This document shows, piece by piece, positions 24,284-32,260 of a DNA stretch of 64,000 nt (positions are counted from its first letter, which is position 1; each line of letters starts with the position of its first letter). The translations under genes and the position numbers were made by a program. The stretch is taken from positions 620,001-684,000 of the forward strand of contig NZ_RPOC01000001.1 in assembly GCF_003946915.1 (NCBI RefSeq), read 5' to 3'. The notes beneath the pieces are model-generated. The model searched no databases and had not been told where the DNA came from. It was given only the letters and a program-made list of their open reading frames with translations. The DNA comes from Flavobacterium ustbae. Its GTDB lineage: Bacteria; Bacteroidota; Bacteroidia; Flavobacteriales; Flavobacteriaceae.

Positions 24284-25138
24284 TTATGAATACGCTACGG
24301 CAGTTTGTTTACTTGTGCCTAAACCTTCAATTCCTAATTCGATTACGTCGCCCGCTTTAATGTAAATCGGATCTGGTTTAATTCCTAATCCAACTCCTGG
24401 AGGCGTTCCTGTACTGATCACATCGCCAGGAAGCAATGTCATAAACTGGCTTAAATAATGTACTAAAAATGGAATCTTGAAAATCAAGTTGGAAGTATTA
24501 CTGTTTTGGAAAGTTTTTCCGTTTACAGTCAGCCACATTTTAAGATTGTTTACATCTCCCGCTTCGTCTGGTGTAACCATTGTTGGCCCAAGAGGAGCGA
24601 AGGTATCAGAACCTTTTCCTTTTGCCCATTGCCCGCCTCTTTCGATTTGGAAAGCTCTTTCGCTGTAATCGTTCAACAAGCAATATCCTGCGATGTAGTT
24701 TGGTGCATCTTCTTCAGAAACGTAGCTTGCTTTTTTACCCACAACAAAAGCCAATTCTACTTCCCAGTCTGTTTTTTCACTGTTTTTTGGGATGATCAAA
24801 TTGTCGTTTGGTCCGCAAAGAGAAGTTGTAGATTTGAAGAAAATAATTGGTTCTTCTGGAATTGCAGCGCCTGTTTCTTCGCAGTGATCTACATAGTTTA
24901 ATCCGATGCAGATAATTTTTGAAGGTCTTGCAACTGGCGACCCTAAACGTACGGAATCGCTAACTTCTGGTAAAGATGGATTGCTTTTTAAGGCTTCTTC
25001 TAATTTTTTTAATCCGTCATTTTCAAAAAATGCTTCGTTGTAATCTGTAGTTACGATAGACGAAACGTCGTATCTTTTATCATTTAGAAGAATTCCTGGT
25101 TTTTCTTTTCCTTCTTCTCCGAATCTAATAAGTTTCAT
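24284..25138 (-). CDS. FAH-family hydrolase, probable 2,4-diketo-3-deoxy-L-fuconate hydrolase
   Basis: This 284-residue protein has the fumarylacetoacetate hydrolase C-terminal fold: IICIGLNYVDHCEETGAAIPEEP, then IIFFKSTTSLCGPND, DWEVELAFVVGKK with the metal-binding Glu residues, AGYCLLNDYSERAFQ, KGSDTFAPLGP and STGTPPGVG. Family members cleave C-C bonds of 2,4-diketo acids. With the two SDRs and the dehydratase upstream, the likely reaction is cleavage of diketo-deoxy-fuconate to pyruvate and lactate. The substrate is inferred from neighbours; ureidoglycolate lyase annotations of such proteins would not fit this context. Confidence 0.83.
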   Translation of the reverse strand: MKLIRFGEEGKEKPGILLNDKRYDVSSIVTTDYNEAFFENDGLKKLEEALKSNPSLPEVSDSVRLGSPVARPSKIICIGLNYVDHCEETGAAIPEEPIIFFKSTTSLCGPNDNLIIPKNSEKTDWEVELAFVVGKKASYVSEEDAPNYIAGYCLLNDYSERAFQIERGGQWAKGKGSDTFAPLGPTMVTPDEAGDVNNLKMWLTVNGKTFQNSNTSNLIFKIPFLVHYLSQFMTLLPGDVISTGTPPGVGLGIKPDPIYIKAGDVIELGIEGLGTSKQTAVAYS

Positions 25139-25365
25139 ATTCTTTTCTTTTTTAGTTTTTTTTTCTCCACGAATTGCTTCGCCTGTTCGCTATCGCTCGG
25201 GTCACGAATTATTTAAATCTTTAAAAATTTACGGCTTATTTTTTTTCGCCACGAATTCACGAATTTTTATTTCAATTATTCGTGAGATCTGCGTGAAAAA
25301 AAACACCTAGAATTTCACGAATCATAATTTGTATAAATTCGTGAATTCGTGGCTATATCTTTATT
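25139..25365. repeat. Nested intergenic repeats
   Basis: This 227-bp gap holds no gene. A 27-bp element at 25176-25202 (GCTTCGCCTG...CGCTCGGGT) is flanked on both sides by CACGAATT. A 109-bp imperfect palindrome at 25247-25355 runs from CGCCACGAATTCACGAATT to its complement AATTCGTGAATTCGTGGC. Close copies of the palindrome lie at 29,080-29,185 and 47,387-47,484. Confidence 0.8.
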
Positions 25366-26130
25366 TTAGTTATTCAATTTAATAAATCCACCATCAATTG
25401 GGTAGTCTGAACCTGTGATGAAAGACGATTCGTCGCTGCAAAGGAATAATGCTAAAGTAGCGATTTCGTTTGGTTTTCCCATTCTTCCGATTGGTTGTGA
25501 CTGAGATAACTTTTCGAAGATCTCTTCTTCTTTTCCTGGATAATTTTTAGCAATAAATCCGTCAACGAAAGGCGTATGAACACGCGCTGGCGAAATAGAA
25601 TTACATCTAATTTTATCGTTCAAATAATCTTTTGCAACCGATAAAGTCATTGCCATAACTGCACCTTTTGCAGTAGAATAAGCAAAACGATCTGGAATTC
25701 CAACCCAGCAAGCGATAGAAGCAAGGTTTAGAATTACACCTCCGCCAGCACCTTTAAGCGCAGGAATCGAAGCGTGAAGACAGTTGTAAACTCCTTTTAC
25801 GTTTACATTCATAATTCTGTCAAAATCAGATTCAGAAGTAGTGTCTACTTTTCCAACATGAGCAATTCCGGCATTGTTTACCAGAATATTAATGTTTCCG
25901 ATTTTTTCGAAAGTTGATTTTACTTGTTCGTGGTTTGAAACGTCACAAGCGTGAGCAAAAACGCTTCCGCCAGCAGCTTTTATTTCTTCAACAGTTTCTT
26001 TTGCACTTTCTTCGGTTAATTCTAAAACGTGAACTTCAGCTCCCTGTTTTGCAAAAAGAACCGAAATCGCTCTTCCGATTCCGCTTCCGCCGCCTGTAAT
26101 AATGGCTTTTTTGTTTTGTAATGAAAACAT
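25366..26130 (-). CDS. SDR oxidoreductase, probable 2-keto-3-deoxy-L-fuconate dehydrogenase
   Basis: This 254-residue short-chain dehydrogenase starts at the ATG 26128-26130 (MFSLQNKKAIITGGGSGIG). An upstream in-frame ATG would add 21 residues of non-family sequence lying within an intergenic repeat, so it was not used. Motifs are GGGSGIGRAI, NNAGIAHVG, LNLASIACWVG and YSTAKGAVMAM (catalytic Tyr-Lys), with the C-terminal SDESSFITGSDYPIDGG. It sits between the dehydratase and the FAH-family gene, which suits oxidation of the deoxy-keto acid to the diketo acid. Confidence 0.82.
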   Translation of the reverse strand: MFSLQNKKAIITGGGSGIGRAISVLFAKQGAEVHVLELTEESAKETVEEIKAAGGSVFAHACDVSNHEQVKSTFEKIGNINILVNNAGIAHVGKVDTTSESDFDRIMNVNVKGVYNCLHASIPALKGAGGGVILNLASIACWVGIPDRFAYSTAKGAVMAMTLSVAKDYLNDKIRCNSISPARVHTPFVDGFIAKNYPGKEEEIFEKLSQSQPIGRMGKPNEIATLALFLCSDESSFITGSDYPIDGGFIKLNN

Positions 26131-26177
26131 ATTATGTGTGTTTAGTAAGTTATTTTTATCCTGTTGAGGGTAATTTT

Positions 26178-26322
26178 TAACACATAGAGACATAGTTTTT
26201 TTGAATTTAAAAGGCGTTTCACTTTATTAAAAATCATCCCGAAGCTTCGGGACTATGTGTGTAAACTAGTTTACTTTAATAACCTTTTGTAGATAAGAAA
26301 ATCTATGTTTCTATGTATTTAA
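26178..26322. repeat. Intergenic inverted repeat (acacatag family) with nested palindrome
   Basis: AACACATAGAGACATAG at the left and AAAATCTATGTTTCTATGTA at the right are inverted arms. Inside is AAAAGGCGTTTCACTTTATT and, at 26237-26252, the short palindrome TCCCGAAGCTTCGGGA, apparently inserted within the larger repeat. A similar copy without the short palindrome is at 36,898-37,029. Confidence 0.75.
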
Positions 26323-26375
26323 ATTTATGCTTTTTGAATACACCCAATGTATTTATTTTTAGTTTGAAATTTAGC

Positions 26376-28031
26376 TTATAAAGATACGCCTCGTTTCCAA
26401 GGAATAAAATCATCTTGATTTAATTGTACCGCTTTTGGAATAATTTCGCCGCTCGCCGCTTTGATGCAATATTCTAAAATTTCTTCGCCCATTTCTTCAA
26501 TAGATTTTTCTCCACTGATGATTGGTCCACAGTCAATATCGATAATGTCTTTCATTCTTGTTGCCAAAACAGAATTTGTAGCCACTTTAATTACAGGACA
26601 AACCGGATTTCCTGTCGGCGTTCCTAAACCTGTTGTAAACAAAATTAGAGTAGCGCCAGAAGCTGCTTTTCCTGTTGTAGCTTCAACATCATTTCCTGGT
26701 GTGCAAACTAAACTTAAACCTGGTTTTGTTACCAATTCGGTATAATCTAAAACATCAATTACAGGGGAAGTTCCGCCTTTTTTTGCTGCTCCAGCGCTTT
26801 TGATAGCGTCTGTAATTAAGCCGTCTTTGATGTTTCCCGGAGAAGGATTCATGTGGAAACCAGAACCCACTTTATGTGCCAGTTCATCGTAAGATTCCAT
26901 TAAATCTATAAACTTTCTGGCTTTATCTTCGGTAACGCAACGATCAATTAAATTCTGTTCGGCTCCGCATAATTCTGGGAATTCGGCTAAAAGTATTTTT
27001 CCGCCTAAAGCGACAACCAAATCAGACGTATAACCAACGGCAGGATTTGCAGAAACACCGCTGAAACCGTCACTTCCGCCACATTTTACACCAATACATA
27101 AATCACTTAACGGCGCATCGGTTCTTTCGTATTTATTGATTTCAATTAAACCTTCAAATGTTTTTTTGATAGCGTTTGTAATCAAAACTTCTTCGCTTTC
27201 TGTTTGCTGTTGTTCAAAAATAAACAACGGTTTATCGAATTCTGGATTTTGTCTTTTTACATCATTTACAAAATCTTGAACTTGTAAATGCTGGCATCCT
27301 AAACTCAAAAGTGTGATTCCACCAACGTTCGGATGATTCGCATAAGAAGCCAACAAAGCGCTCAAAGTAGAAGCATCCTGACGCGTTCCACCGCAACCTC
27401 CTTGATGATTTAAGAATTTGATTCCGTCTACATTTTCAAAAACACGTTTGTTTTTTGGCGTCGGATTCATTTCGATATTAATATCATTGATGTCATTTCC
27501 GTTCAAATAACCTTCCAGCAATTCGTGTGTAAACTGATTGTATTTATCCGTTACCGCATAACCTAGTTGTTTGTGAAGCGCTTCTTTTATAACGTCAAGA
27601 TTTCTGTTTTCACAAAAAACAGTTGGTACAAAAAGCCAGTAATTGGCTGTTCCAACGCGTCCGTCTTTTCTTTTGTAACCTTTAAAAGTTCGGTTTTCAA
27701 ATTTAGAGACATCTGGTGCGGTCCATTCGTAAGAAGCATTTCTATAGGCGTAAGGATCTGCAGCGTGTTTCAAGTTTTCGGTTGTCATTAAACTTCCCTG
27801 CGGAACATCGTATTGTACTTTTCCAACCAAAACACCGTACATATTTACCTCTTCTCCCTGCTTCATATCCTGCATGTAGAATTTATGTTTGGCTTTGATG
27901 AGGTCTTTTAAAACGTAAGATTCATTTTCAAAATGAATGGTTTCTCCCTTTTGAAGATCGGTCAGGGCAACCAAAACATTATCATCCGGATGTAGTTTTA
28001 CAACCAGTTTTTTTGTGTTATTCTCAGACAT
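26376..28031 (-). CDS. UxaA-family sugar-acid dehydratase (altronate/L-fuconate dehydratase type)
   Basis: This 551-residue enzyme has an N-terminal SAF-like domain (LHPDDNVLVALTDLQKGETI, residues 10-100), then the UxaA catalytic domain with GYKRKDGRVGTANYW, NHQGGCGGTRQD, IGVKCGGSDGFSGVSANPA and SFHMNPSPGN-like FHMNPSPGNIKDG. The conserved cysteines are those of iron-dependent altronate/galactarate dehydratases. Despite that name, UxaA homologues act in the Campylobacter L-fucose pathway, and here the flanking SDR, FAH and mutarotase genes point to L-fuconate as substrate. It is divergent from the araC-type regulator with a 171-bp gap. Confidence 0.83.
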   Translation of the reverse strand: MSENNTKKLVVKLHPDDNVLVALTDLQKGETIHFENESYVLKDLIKAKHKFYMQDMKQGEEVNMYGVLVGKVQYDVPQGSLMTTENLKHAADPYAYRNASYEWTAPDVSKFENRTFKGYKRKDGRVGTANYWLFVPTVFCENRNLDVIKEALHKQLGYAVTDKYNQFTHELLEGYLNGNDINDINIEMNPTPKNKRVFENVDGIKFLNHQGGCGGTRQDASTLSALLASYANHPNVGGITLLSLGCQHLQVQDFVNDVKRQNPEFDKPLFIFEQQQTESEEVLITNAIKKTFEGLIEINKYERTDAPLSDLCIGVKCGGSDGFSGVSANPAVGYTSDLVVALGGKILLAEFPELCGAEQNLIDRCVTEDKARKFIDLMESYDELAHKVGSGFHMNPSPGNIKDGLITDAIKSAGAAKKGGTSPVIDVLDYTELVTKPGLSLVCTPGNDVEATTGKAASGATLILFTTGLGTPTGNPVCPVIKVATNSVLATRMKDIIDIDCGPIISGEKSIEEMGEEILEYCIKAASGEIIPKAVQLNQDDFIPWKRGVSL

Positions 28032-28190
28032 TGCTTGTTGTTTTTTTCTTTTTTTGTGTCGTCACTTTTTAGTTTTCAAATCAATTTAACTCCTTGATTT
28101 TCTTTAAAACTAGGGCAGTAAACAAAAAATAAAAGTAGTTTTTTTATCCATTGGTTATTAGTCTAATATTATCCTTATATAATCTTTTAT

Positions 28191-28198
28191 TATCTTTG
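28191..28198 (+). promoter_or_regulatory. Candidate -7 element of the AraC-type gene
   Basis: TATCTTTG matches the Bacteroidota TAnnTTTG consensus and lies only 4 bp before the ATG at 28203. If real, the transcript would be nearly leaderless. No -33 TTG at the expected distance was seen. Confidence 0.4.
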
Positions 28199-28202
28199 TA
28201 AT

Positions 28203-29066
28203 ATGAAATTAGAGCAAACCAAAATAACGTCATATCTCAACTCCAAAGTTTCAGTGCTGAATCGGATTGAACCGTTTTTTCAAGCGCCTTTTCATTCGCA
28301 TCCCGAATTGGAATTGGTGTATGTAAAAGAGAGTTTTGGAAAGCGAATTATCGGAAATTCTGTTATGCCGTTTGAGCCCGGCGATATGGTTTTTCTGGGT
28401 TCGGATATCCCACACGTTTGGTTGAATGATGAGAAATATTATCAAGGAATTGAAGAGTTGAAAGCCAATTCGATTGTGGTTTATTTCAATAAAGATATTT
28501 TTGGATCTGCTTTTTATGAATTGCAGGAAACCCAAAAAATAAACGAACTTTTTGTTCAGGCTGGAAAAGGGATTTCGATTATCGGAAAAACGAATAAACA
28601 GATTGCCAAAAAACTAGAAAAATTAGTTGCCAAAAAAGACTTTGAAGTAATTGTCGGACTTTTCGAGATTTTGTCAATGCTTTCTGAAAGTCACGATAAG
28701 ATTTACATTAATGATGAAATTTATTCCTTAATGCAAAAGGATTCCAAAACGGATCGCATTTCGGAGGTTTTTCAATATGTCAATAAAAATTACAAAAAGA
28801 ATATTTCCTTAGAAGAAATTGCCGCTGTCGCGAATATGACGCGAACGTCTTTCTGCAGAATGTTCAAACTCAAAACCAAGAAAAATTTCATGGATTATCT
28901 GCATGAAATCAGAATTTCGAACGCCTGTAAATTGTTATTAGAAACAGATAAAAGTATGTCTGAGATTGCTTATGCGTGCGGTTACAAAACGGCTTCTAAT
29001 TTTAATAAGCTTTTTAAAAAATGTAAAGGAATAACGCCGACGGAGTTTAAGAGTAGTGCTATATGA
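28203..29066 (+). CDS. AraC-family transcriptional regulator
   Basis: This 287-residue regulator has an N-terminal cupin-like sensor (PFHSHPELELVYVKES, GNSVMPFEPGDMVFLG, PHVWLNDE) and a C-terminal AraC DNA-binding domain with two helix-turn-helix motifs: ISLEEIAAVANMTRTSFCRMFK, then SEIAYACGYKTASNFNKLFK with KGITPTEFK. It is divergent from the UxaA-family dehydratase gene and flanked on the other side by an SDR gene of the same pathway. It therefore probably senses fucose or a derivative and controls these operons. Ligand and operators are not visible. Confidence 0.88.
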   Translation: MKLEQTKITSYLNSKVSVLNRIEPFFQAPFHSHPELELVYVKESFGKRIIGNSVMPFEPGDMVFLGSDIPHVWLNDEKYYQGIEELKANSIVVYFNKDIFGSAFYELQETQKINELFVQAGKGISIIGKTNKQIAKKLEKLVAKKDFEVIVGLFEILSMLSESHDKIYINDEIYSLMQKDSKTDRISEVFQYVNKNYKKNISLEEIAAVANMTRTSFCRMFKLKTKKNFMDYLHEIRISNACKLLLETDKSMSEIAYACGYKTASNFNKLFKKCKGITPTEFKSSAI

Positions 29067-29079
29067 CGGGAAAAAATTA

Positions 29080-29185
29080 GCCACGAATTCACGAATTAAA
29101 ATGAGTAAAAATCTGTGAAATTTTGTATTAAAAAGTACTGTAAATTTCACAAATTACTATTTGTAAAAATTCGTGAATTCGTGGC
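29080..29185. repeat. 106-bp imperfect palindrome between convergent genes
   Basis: GCCACGAATTCACGAATTAA at the left pairs with AAATTCGTGAATTCGTGGC-type sequence at the right. The inner part also has complementary AAATCTGTGAAATTTTG / AAATTTCACAAATT segments. It fills the space between the convergent araC-type and SDR genes and could act as a two-way terminator. Copies are at 25,247 and 47,387. Confidence 0.8.
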
Positions 29186-29207
29186 GAAAAAAATTTGTGA
29201 AAAAAAA

Positions 29208-29987
29208 TTAAATTGATCGATCCAAATGGGTATAACCGCCATCCACATAAATAATTTGTCCGGTAGTGTGGCTTGATTTTTCAGACAATAGGAAAACCAC
29301 CATGTTTGCGATTTCTTCTGCTGTTGTCATTCTATTTTCTAGTGGAATATTTTTAGTGATTGCAGCTAGTTTTTCTTCTTTATTTTCAAAAGTATTGATC
29401 CACGTTTCGTAAAGTGGTGTATAACATTCGGCTACAATTACGGCGTTTACACGAATGCTGTATTTTAGTAATTCAACTGCCCATTCTCTGGTTAAGGCAT
29501 TTCTTCCTCCGTTGGAAGCGGCGTAAGCAGAAGTCCCGCCTTGTCCGGTTTCAGCAGTTTTAGAACCAATGTTTACGATGGCACCTTTTGATTCTTTCAA
29601 GTATGGAAGTGCGTGCTGCGCCATCAAATAATAATGAACCAAGTTTTTGTGAAGGGAAGCAGCGAAATCTTCATAATTTCCGTTTTCTAATCCAACGCCG
29701 TCATTAACTCCGGCATTGTTTACCAGTCCGTCAATTCTTCCGAATTCGGCGATTACGGCTTCAACGGCTTTTTTGCAGTCTTCGGGTTTGGTTAAATCGG
29801 CAGCAACTTGATGTGCTTCTTTTCCAATGGCTTTTAATTCTTCTACGGCTTTGATGTTGTCATTTTCGTTACGTCCAACGATAAACGGAATGGCATTTTC
29901 TTCGGCCAGAACTTTAACGATTCCTAAACCGATTCCTTTTGCACCGCCCGTAACGATAATGATTTTTTGGGTTAATGATAACTGCAT
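29208..29987 (-). CDS. SDR oxidoreductase, probable L-fucose dehydrogenase, with Asn in place of the catalytic Lys
   Basis: This 259-residue short-chain dehydrogenase has TGGAKGIGLGI, NNAGVNDGVG, NIGSKTAETGQGG and the active-site segment YAASNGGRNALTREWA. The usual YxxxK reads YxxxN; the codon is AAC, read directly from the sequence. All other motifs are intact, and the C-terminal TTGQIIYVDGGYTHLD is typical. Together with the mutarotase, dehydratase and FAH-family genes, it fits the first oxidation of L-fucose to its lactone. It is separated from the other pathway genes by the araC-type regulator and a palindromic repeat. Confidence 0.8.
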   Translation of the reverse strand: MQLSLTQKIIIVTGGAKGIGLGIVKVLAEENAIPFIVGRNENDNIKAVEELKAIGKEAHQVAADLTKPEDCKKAVEAVIAEFGRIDGLVNNAGVNDGVGLENGNYEDFAASLHKNLVHYYLMAQHALPYLKESKGAIVNIGSKTAETGQGGTSAYAASNGGRNALTREWAVELLKYSIRVNAVIVAECYTPLYETWINTFENKEEKLAAITKNIPLENRMTTAEEIANMVVFLLSEKSSHTTGQIIYVDGGYTHLDRSI

Positions 29988-30000
29988 GATTTTTATTTTA

Positions 30001-30238
30001 ATTTAAATACTTTTAATTTTTTTTGCCACAGATTATAAGGATTAAAATGATTTTAAAAATCTGTGAGAGTAATTATGTTGCCACGAATTACACCAATTTA
30101 CACCAATTTTAGAATAATTAAAAAAAAGAAATTAGTGTAAATTGGTGTAACTGCTTCGCCTGTTCGCTATCGCTCGGGTCGAGGCAAAAAGCACAGAAAA
30201 AAAATCATTTTAATCCTTATAATCTGTGGCAATATATC
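30001..30238. repeat. Nested intergenic repeats
   Basis: The outer arms TTTTGCCACAGATTATAAGG (about 30,019) and CCTTATAATCTGTGGCAATA (about 30,215) are complementary. Inside lies an inverted pair, ATTACACCAATTTACACC and AAATTAGTGTAAATTGGTGT. A 27-bp element at 30153-30179 (GCTTCGCCTG...CGCTCGGGT) follows directly on the second arm. No gene is seen. Confidence 0.75.
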
Positions 30239-30255
30239 ATTTAATAAACTCTTTT

Positions 30256-30297
30256 AAAAATTTACAGCTGTTGTTCATGACAAACAACAGCTGTAAA
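30256..30297 (-). terminator. Strong intrinsic terminator of the SSS symporter gene
   Basis: TTTACAGCTGTTGTT (30261-30275) pairs perfectly with AACAACAGCTGTAAA (30283-30297) around a 7-base loop. Read on the minus strand it is followed by TTTTTAAAAG. It lies 28 bp after the symporter stop codon. Confidence 0.85.
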
Positions 30298-30324
30298 AAT
30301 AGAGAGAATTAGAACTGATAATTT

Positions 30325-32010
30325 TTACCAGAACTTAACATAAAGCGCAATAATGATCAGCATCGTGATTACGATTAAGACCGTTGTCTGCGGTTTAACT
30401 TTGAACATTCCAGGCTCAGTCTCGAATGCTTTAGGGTTTACTTTTGGTCCAGCGAAACTCATCAAGATCATCACCAACATTGTGAAGAAAAATGATAATC
30501 CCATACAGATGTGGAACGGAATTTCGTAAGCTCCTTTTCCGTTAGGGTAAGCCGTATATAAAAGTGTATCAGGTCCAAATAATGCAGGAGCGTATTCGTT
30601 GAATAAAACCGATAATACAAATCCTAAAATTACACCCACGATAGCAGCAGATCCTGTAGTTCTTTTCCAGAACATACCTAAGAAGAACATAGCAAAAACT
30701 CCAGGGCTAATGAATCCTGTGTATTTTTGGATGTAGGTAAATCCACCAACACCACCGATTCCTAAGATGTCATTCCATGTAAATAATACAGCTAAAAGCA
30801 TTGCAGCAAATACGGCAAGTCTACCAATGTTTACTTGTTGTTTTTCGCCAGCATCTTTTTGAATGTATTTTTTATGAATATCTAAGGTATAGATTGTTGA
30901 AATACTGTTTACTTTTCCAGCCAAAGAAGCAACGATCGCCGCAGTTAAAGCCGCAACAGAAAGTCCCTTTAATCCTGTCGGAAGGAATGTTAGAATGGCA
31001 GAATAAGCACCGTCTTTTCCTCCAACCAATTGAGGCAATTGTCCGTTTGTATATAAAACGTAAGCCGCAATTCCAGGAAGCATTACGATAAGCGGCATTA
31101 ATAATTTTAATAAACCAGCAAATAAAATTCCTGTACGAGCCGTTTGCAAATCTGCTCCAAGTGCTCTTTGTGTAATGTATTGGTTACATCCCCAGTAGTT
31201 TAAGTTGATGATCCAGATACCAGCAGCGTAAGATAACAATCCAGGGAAAGTTAAATATTTATCGATTTCTAACTGCGAAGATGTAGCAGTTGGTTTTGGA
31301 ATAATCATTTTAAAATGCTCTGGTGCTTCTTTCATTAAAACTTTGAAACCGGCAATGGCATTTTCGCCAACTCCAAAAGCACTTCCAACAGTTGTCAATG
31401 CAATATAAGAAGTTACCAAACCTCCTATAATTAAAACGGCAACTTGAATAACGTCTGTATAAGCCACAACTTTCATTCCTCCAAGAGAAATAAATAGTGC
31501 AAAAATGGCTAATCCTAACATGATTACGTGCAGATATTCTCCGCCTGCAAGACCGTTAATAGCAACAGCTCCTAAATAAAGAATAGAAGTTAAGTTTACA
31601 AAAACGTATAAAAACAACCAGAAAACTGCCATAATCAATGCAGTAGATTCGTTGTAACGTGTTTTTAAGAATTGAGGCATCGTGTAGATCTTATTTTTAA
31701 GATATACCGGAATAAACCAGACAGCCACAATAATAAGTGCAACGGCAGCAAGCCATTCGTAAGCAGCAACAGCGATTCCTAAAAAGAAACCTTCACCACT
31801 CATTCCGATGAATTGTTCTGCAGAAATATTAGAAGCAATAAGAGAAGCTCCAATTGCCCACCATGTTAAATTTCCTTCAGCCAAAAAGTATGCTTTAGCA
31901 TCCTGTTCGTCTTGTTTACGTTTGCGGTAAACAGTATAACCGTAGACAGAAACTACGATAAAATAGATAATAAAAACCGCATAATCTGCGACAGCGAGGT
32001 TTTGGTTCAT
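30325..32010 (-). CDS. Sodium:solute (sugar) symporter, SSS family
   Basis: This 561-residue membrane protein has about 14 predicted transmembrane helices and SSS-family segments: YFLAEGNLTWWAIGASLIASNISAEQFIGM begins the core (read in pieces), then YAAGIWIINLNYWGCNQYITQ and AALTAAIVASLAGKVNSISTIYTLDI. The closest characterised class is Na+/galactose (vSGLT-like) transporters. It is 250 bp downstream of galT, which suggests galactose. However, its upstream region carries a perfect 21-bp inverted repeat that is shared with the arabinose genes, so L-arabinose uptake under AraR control is the better inference. A strong terminator follows. Confidence 0.85.
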   Translation of the reverse strand: MNQNLAVADYAVFIIYFIVVSVYGYTVYRKRKQDEQDAKAYFLAEGNLTWWAIGASLIASNISAEQFIGMSGEGFFLGIAVAAYEWLAAVALIIVAVWFIPVYLKNKIYTMPQFLKTRYNESTALIMAVFWLFLYVFVNLTSILYLGAVAINGLAGGEYLHVIMLGLAIFALFISLGGMKVVAYTDVIQVAVLIIGGLVTSYIALTTVGSAFGVGENAIAGFKVLMKEAPEHFKMIIPKPTATSSQLEIDKYLTFPGLLSYAAGIWIINLNYWGCNQYITQRALGADLQTARTGILFAGLLKLLMPLIVMLPGIAAYVLYTNGQLPQLVGGKDGAYSAILTFLPTGLKGLSVAALTAAIVASLAGKVNSISTIYTLDIHKKYIQKDAGEKQQVNIGRLAVFAAMLLAVLFTWNDILGIGGVGGFTYIQKYTGFISPGVFAMFFLGMFWKRTTGSAAIVGVILGFVLSVLFNEYAPALFGPDTLLYTAYPNGKGAYEIPFHICMGLSFFFTMLVMILMSFAGPKVNPKAFETEPGMFKVKPQTTVLIVITMLIIIALYVKFW

Positions 32011-32147
32011 TGTTAGTAGTATTTTAAATAATTATTATAAGGTTGTTTGTTTATGTGGTTTAAATTGTTTTTGTGTTGTTTAATCTTGTTAAAAATGCAA
32101 GATGTGTTTTATTTCTGTTATTTTTTTGCGAAAATAAAAGTAGAAGC

Positions 32148-32155
32148 CAAATGTA
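32148..32155 (-). promoter_or_regulatory. Candidate -7 element for the SSS symporter
   Basis: The minus strand reads TACATTTG, matching TAnnTTTG, about 140 bp before the start codon and 28 bp inside the AraR-box-like repeat. A -33 TTG at the right spacing is not clear. Confidence 0.45.
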
Positions 32156-32183
32156 AAATAAAAATTTAGAAATCAGCTATTAG

Positions 32184-32204
32184 TAAATGTGTTTTTTACA
32201 TTTA
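32184..32204. promoter_or_regulatory. AraR-box-like inverted repeat upstream of the SSS symporter
   Basis: Arms TAAATGT and ACATTTA are perfect complements with a 7-base spacer (GTTTTTT). The design is the same as the boxes before araB (53,045), susC (38,090) and the NUDIX regulator (37,796). The site lies just upstream of the symporter promoter candidate. Confidence 0.7.
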
Positions 32205-32260
32205 TAAATAACAATTTGTGTTAAATTTTTGATTTTAGACTAAATTCCAACACGAAAGCG

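Noticed and set aside
24506-24901. 131-residue plus-strand frame opposite the FAH-family gene
   Set aside because: Antisense shadow of a well-conserved enzyme gene, with Cys/Phe/Trp-rich composition.
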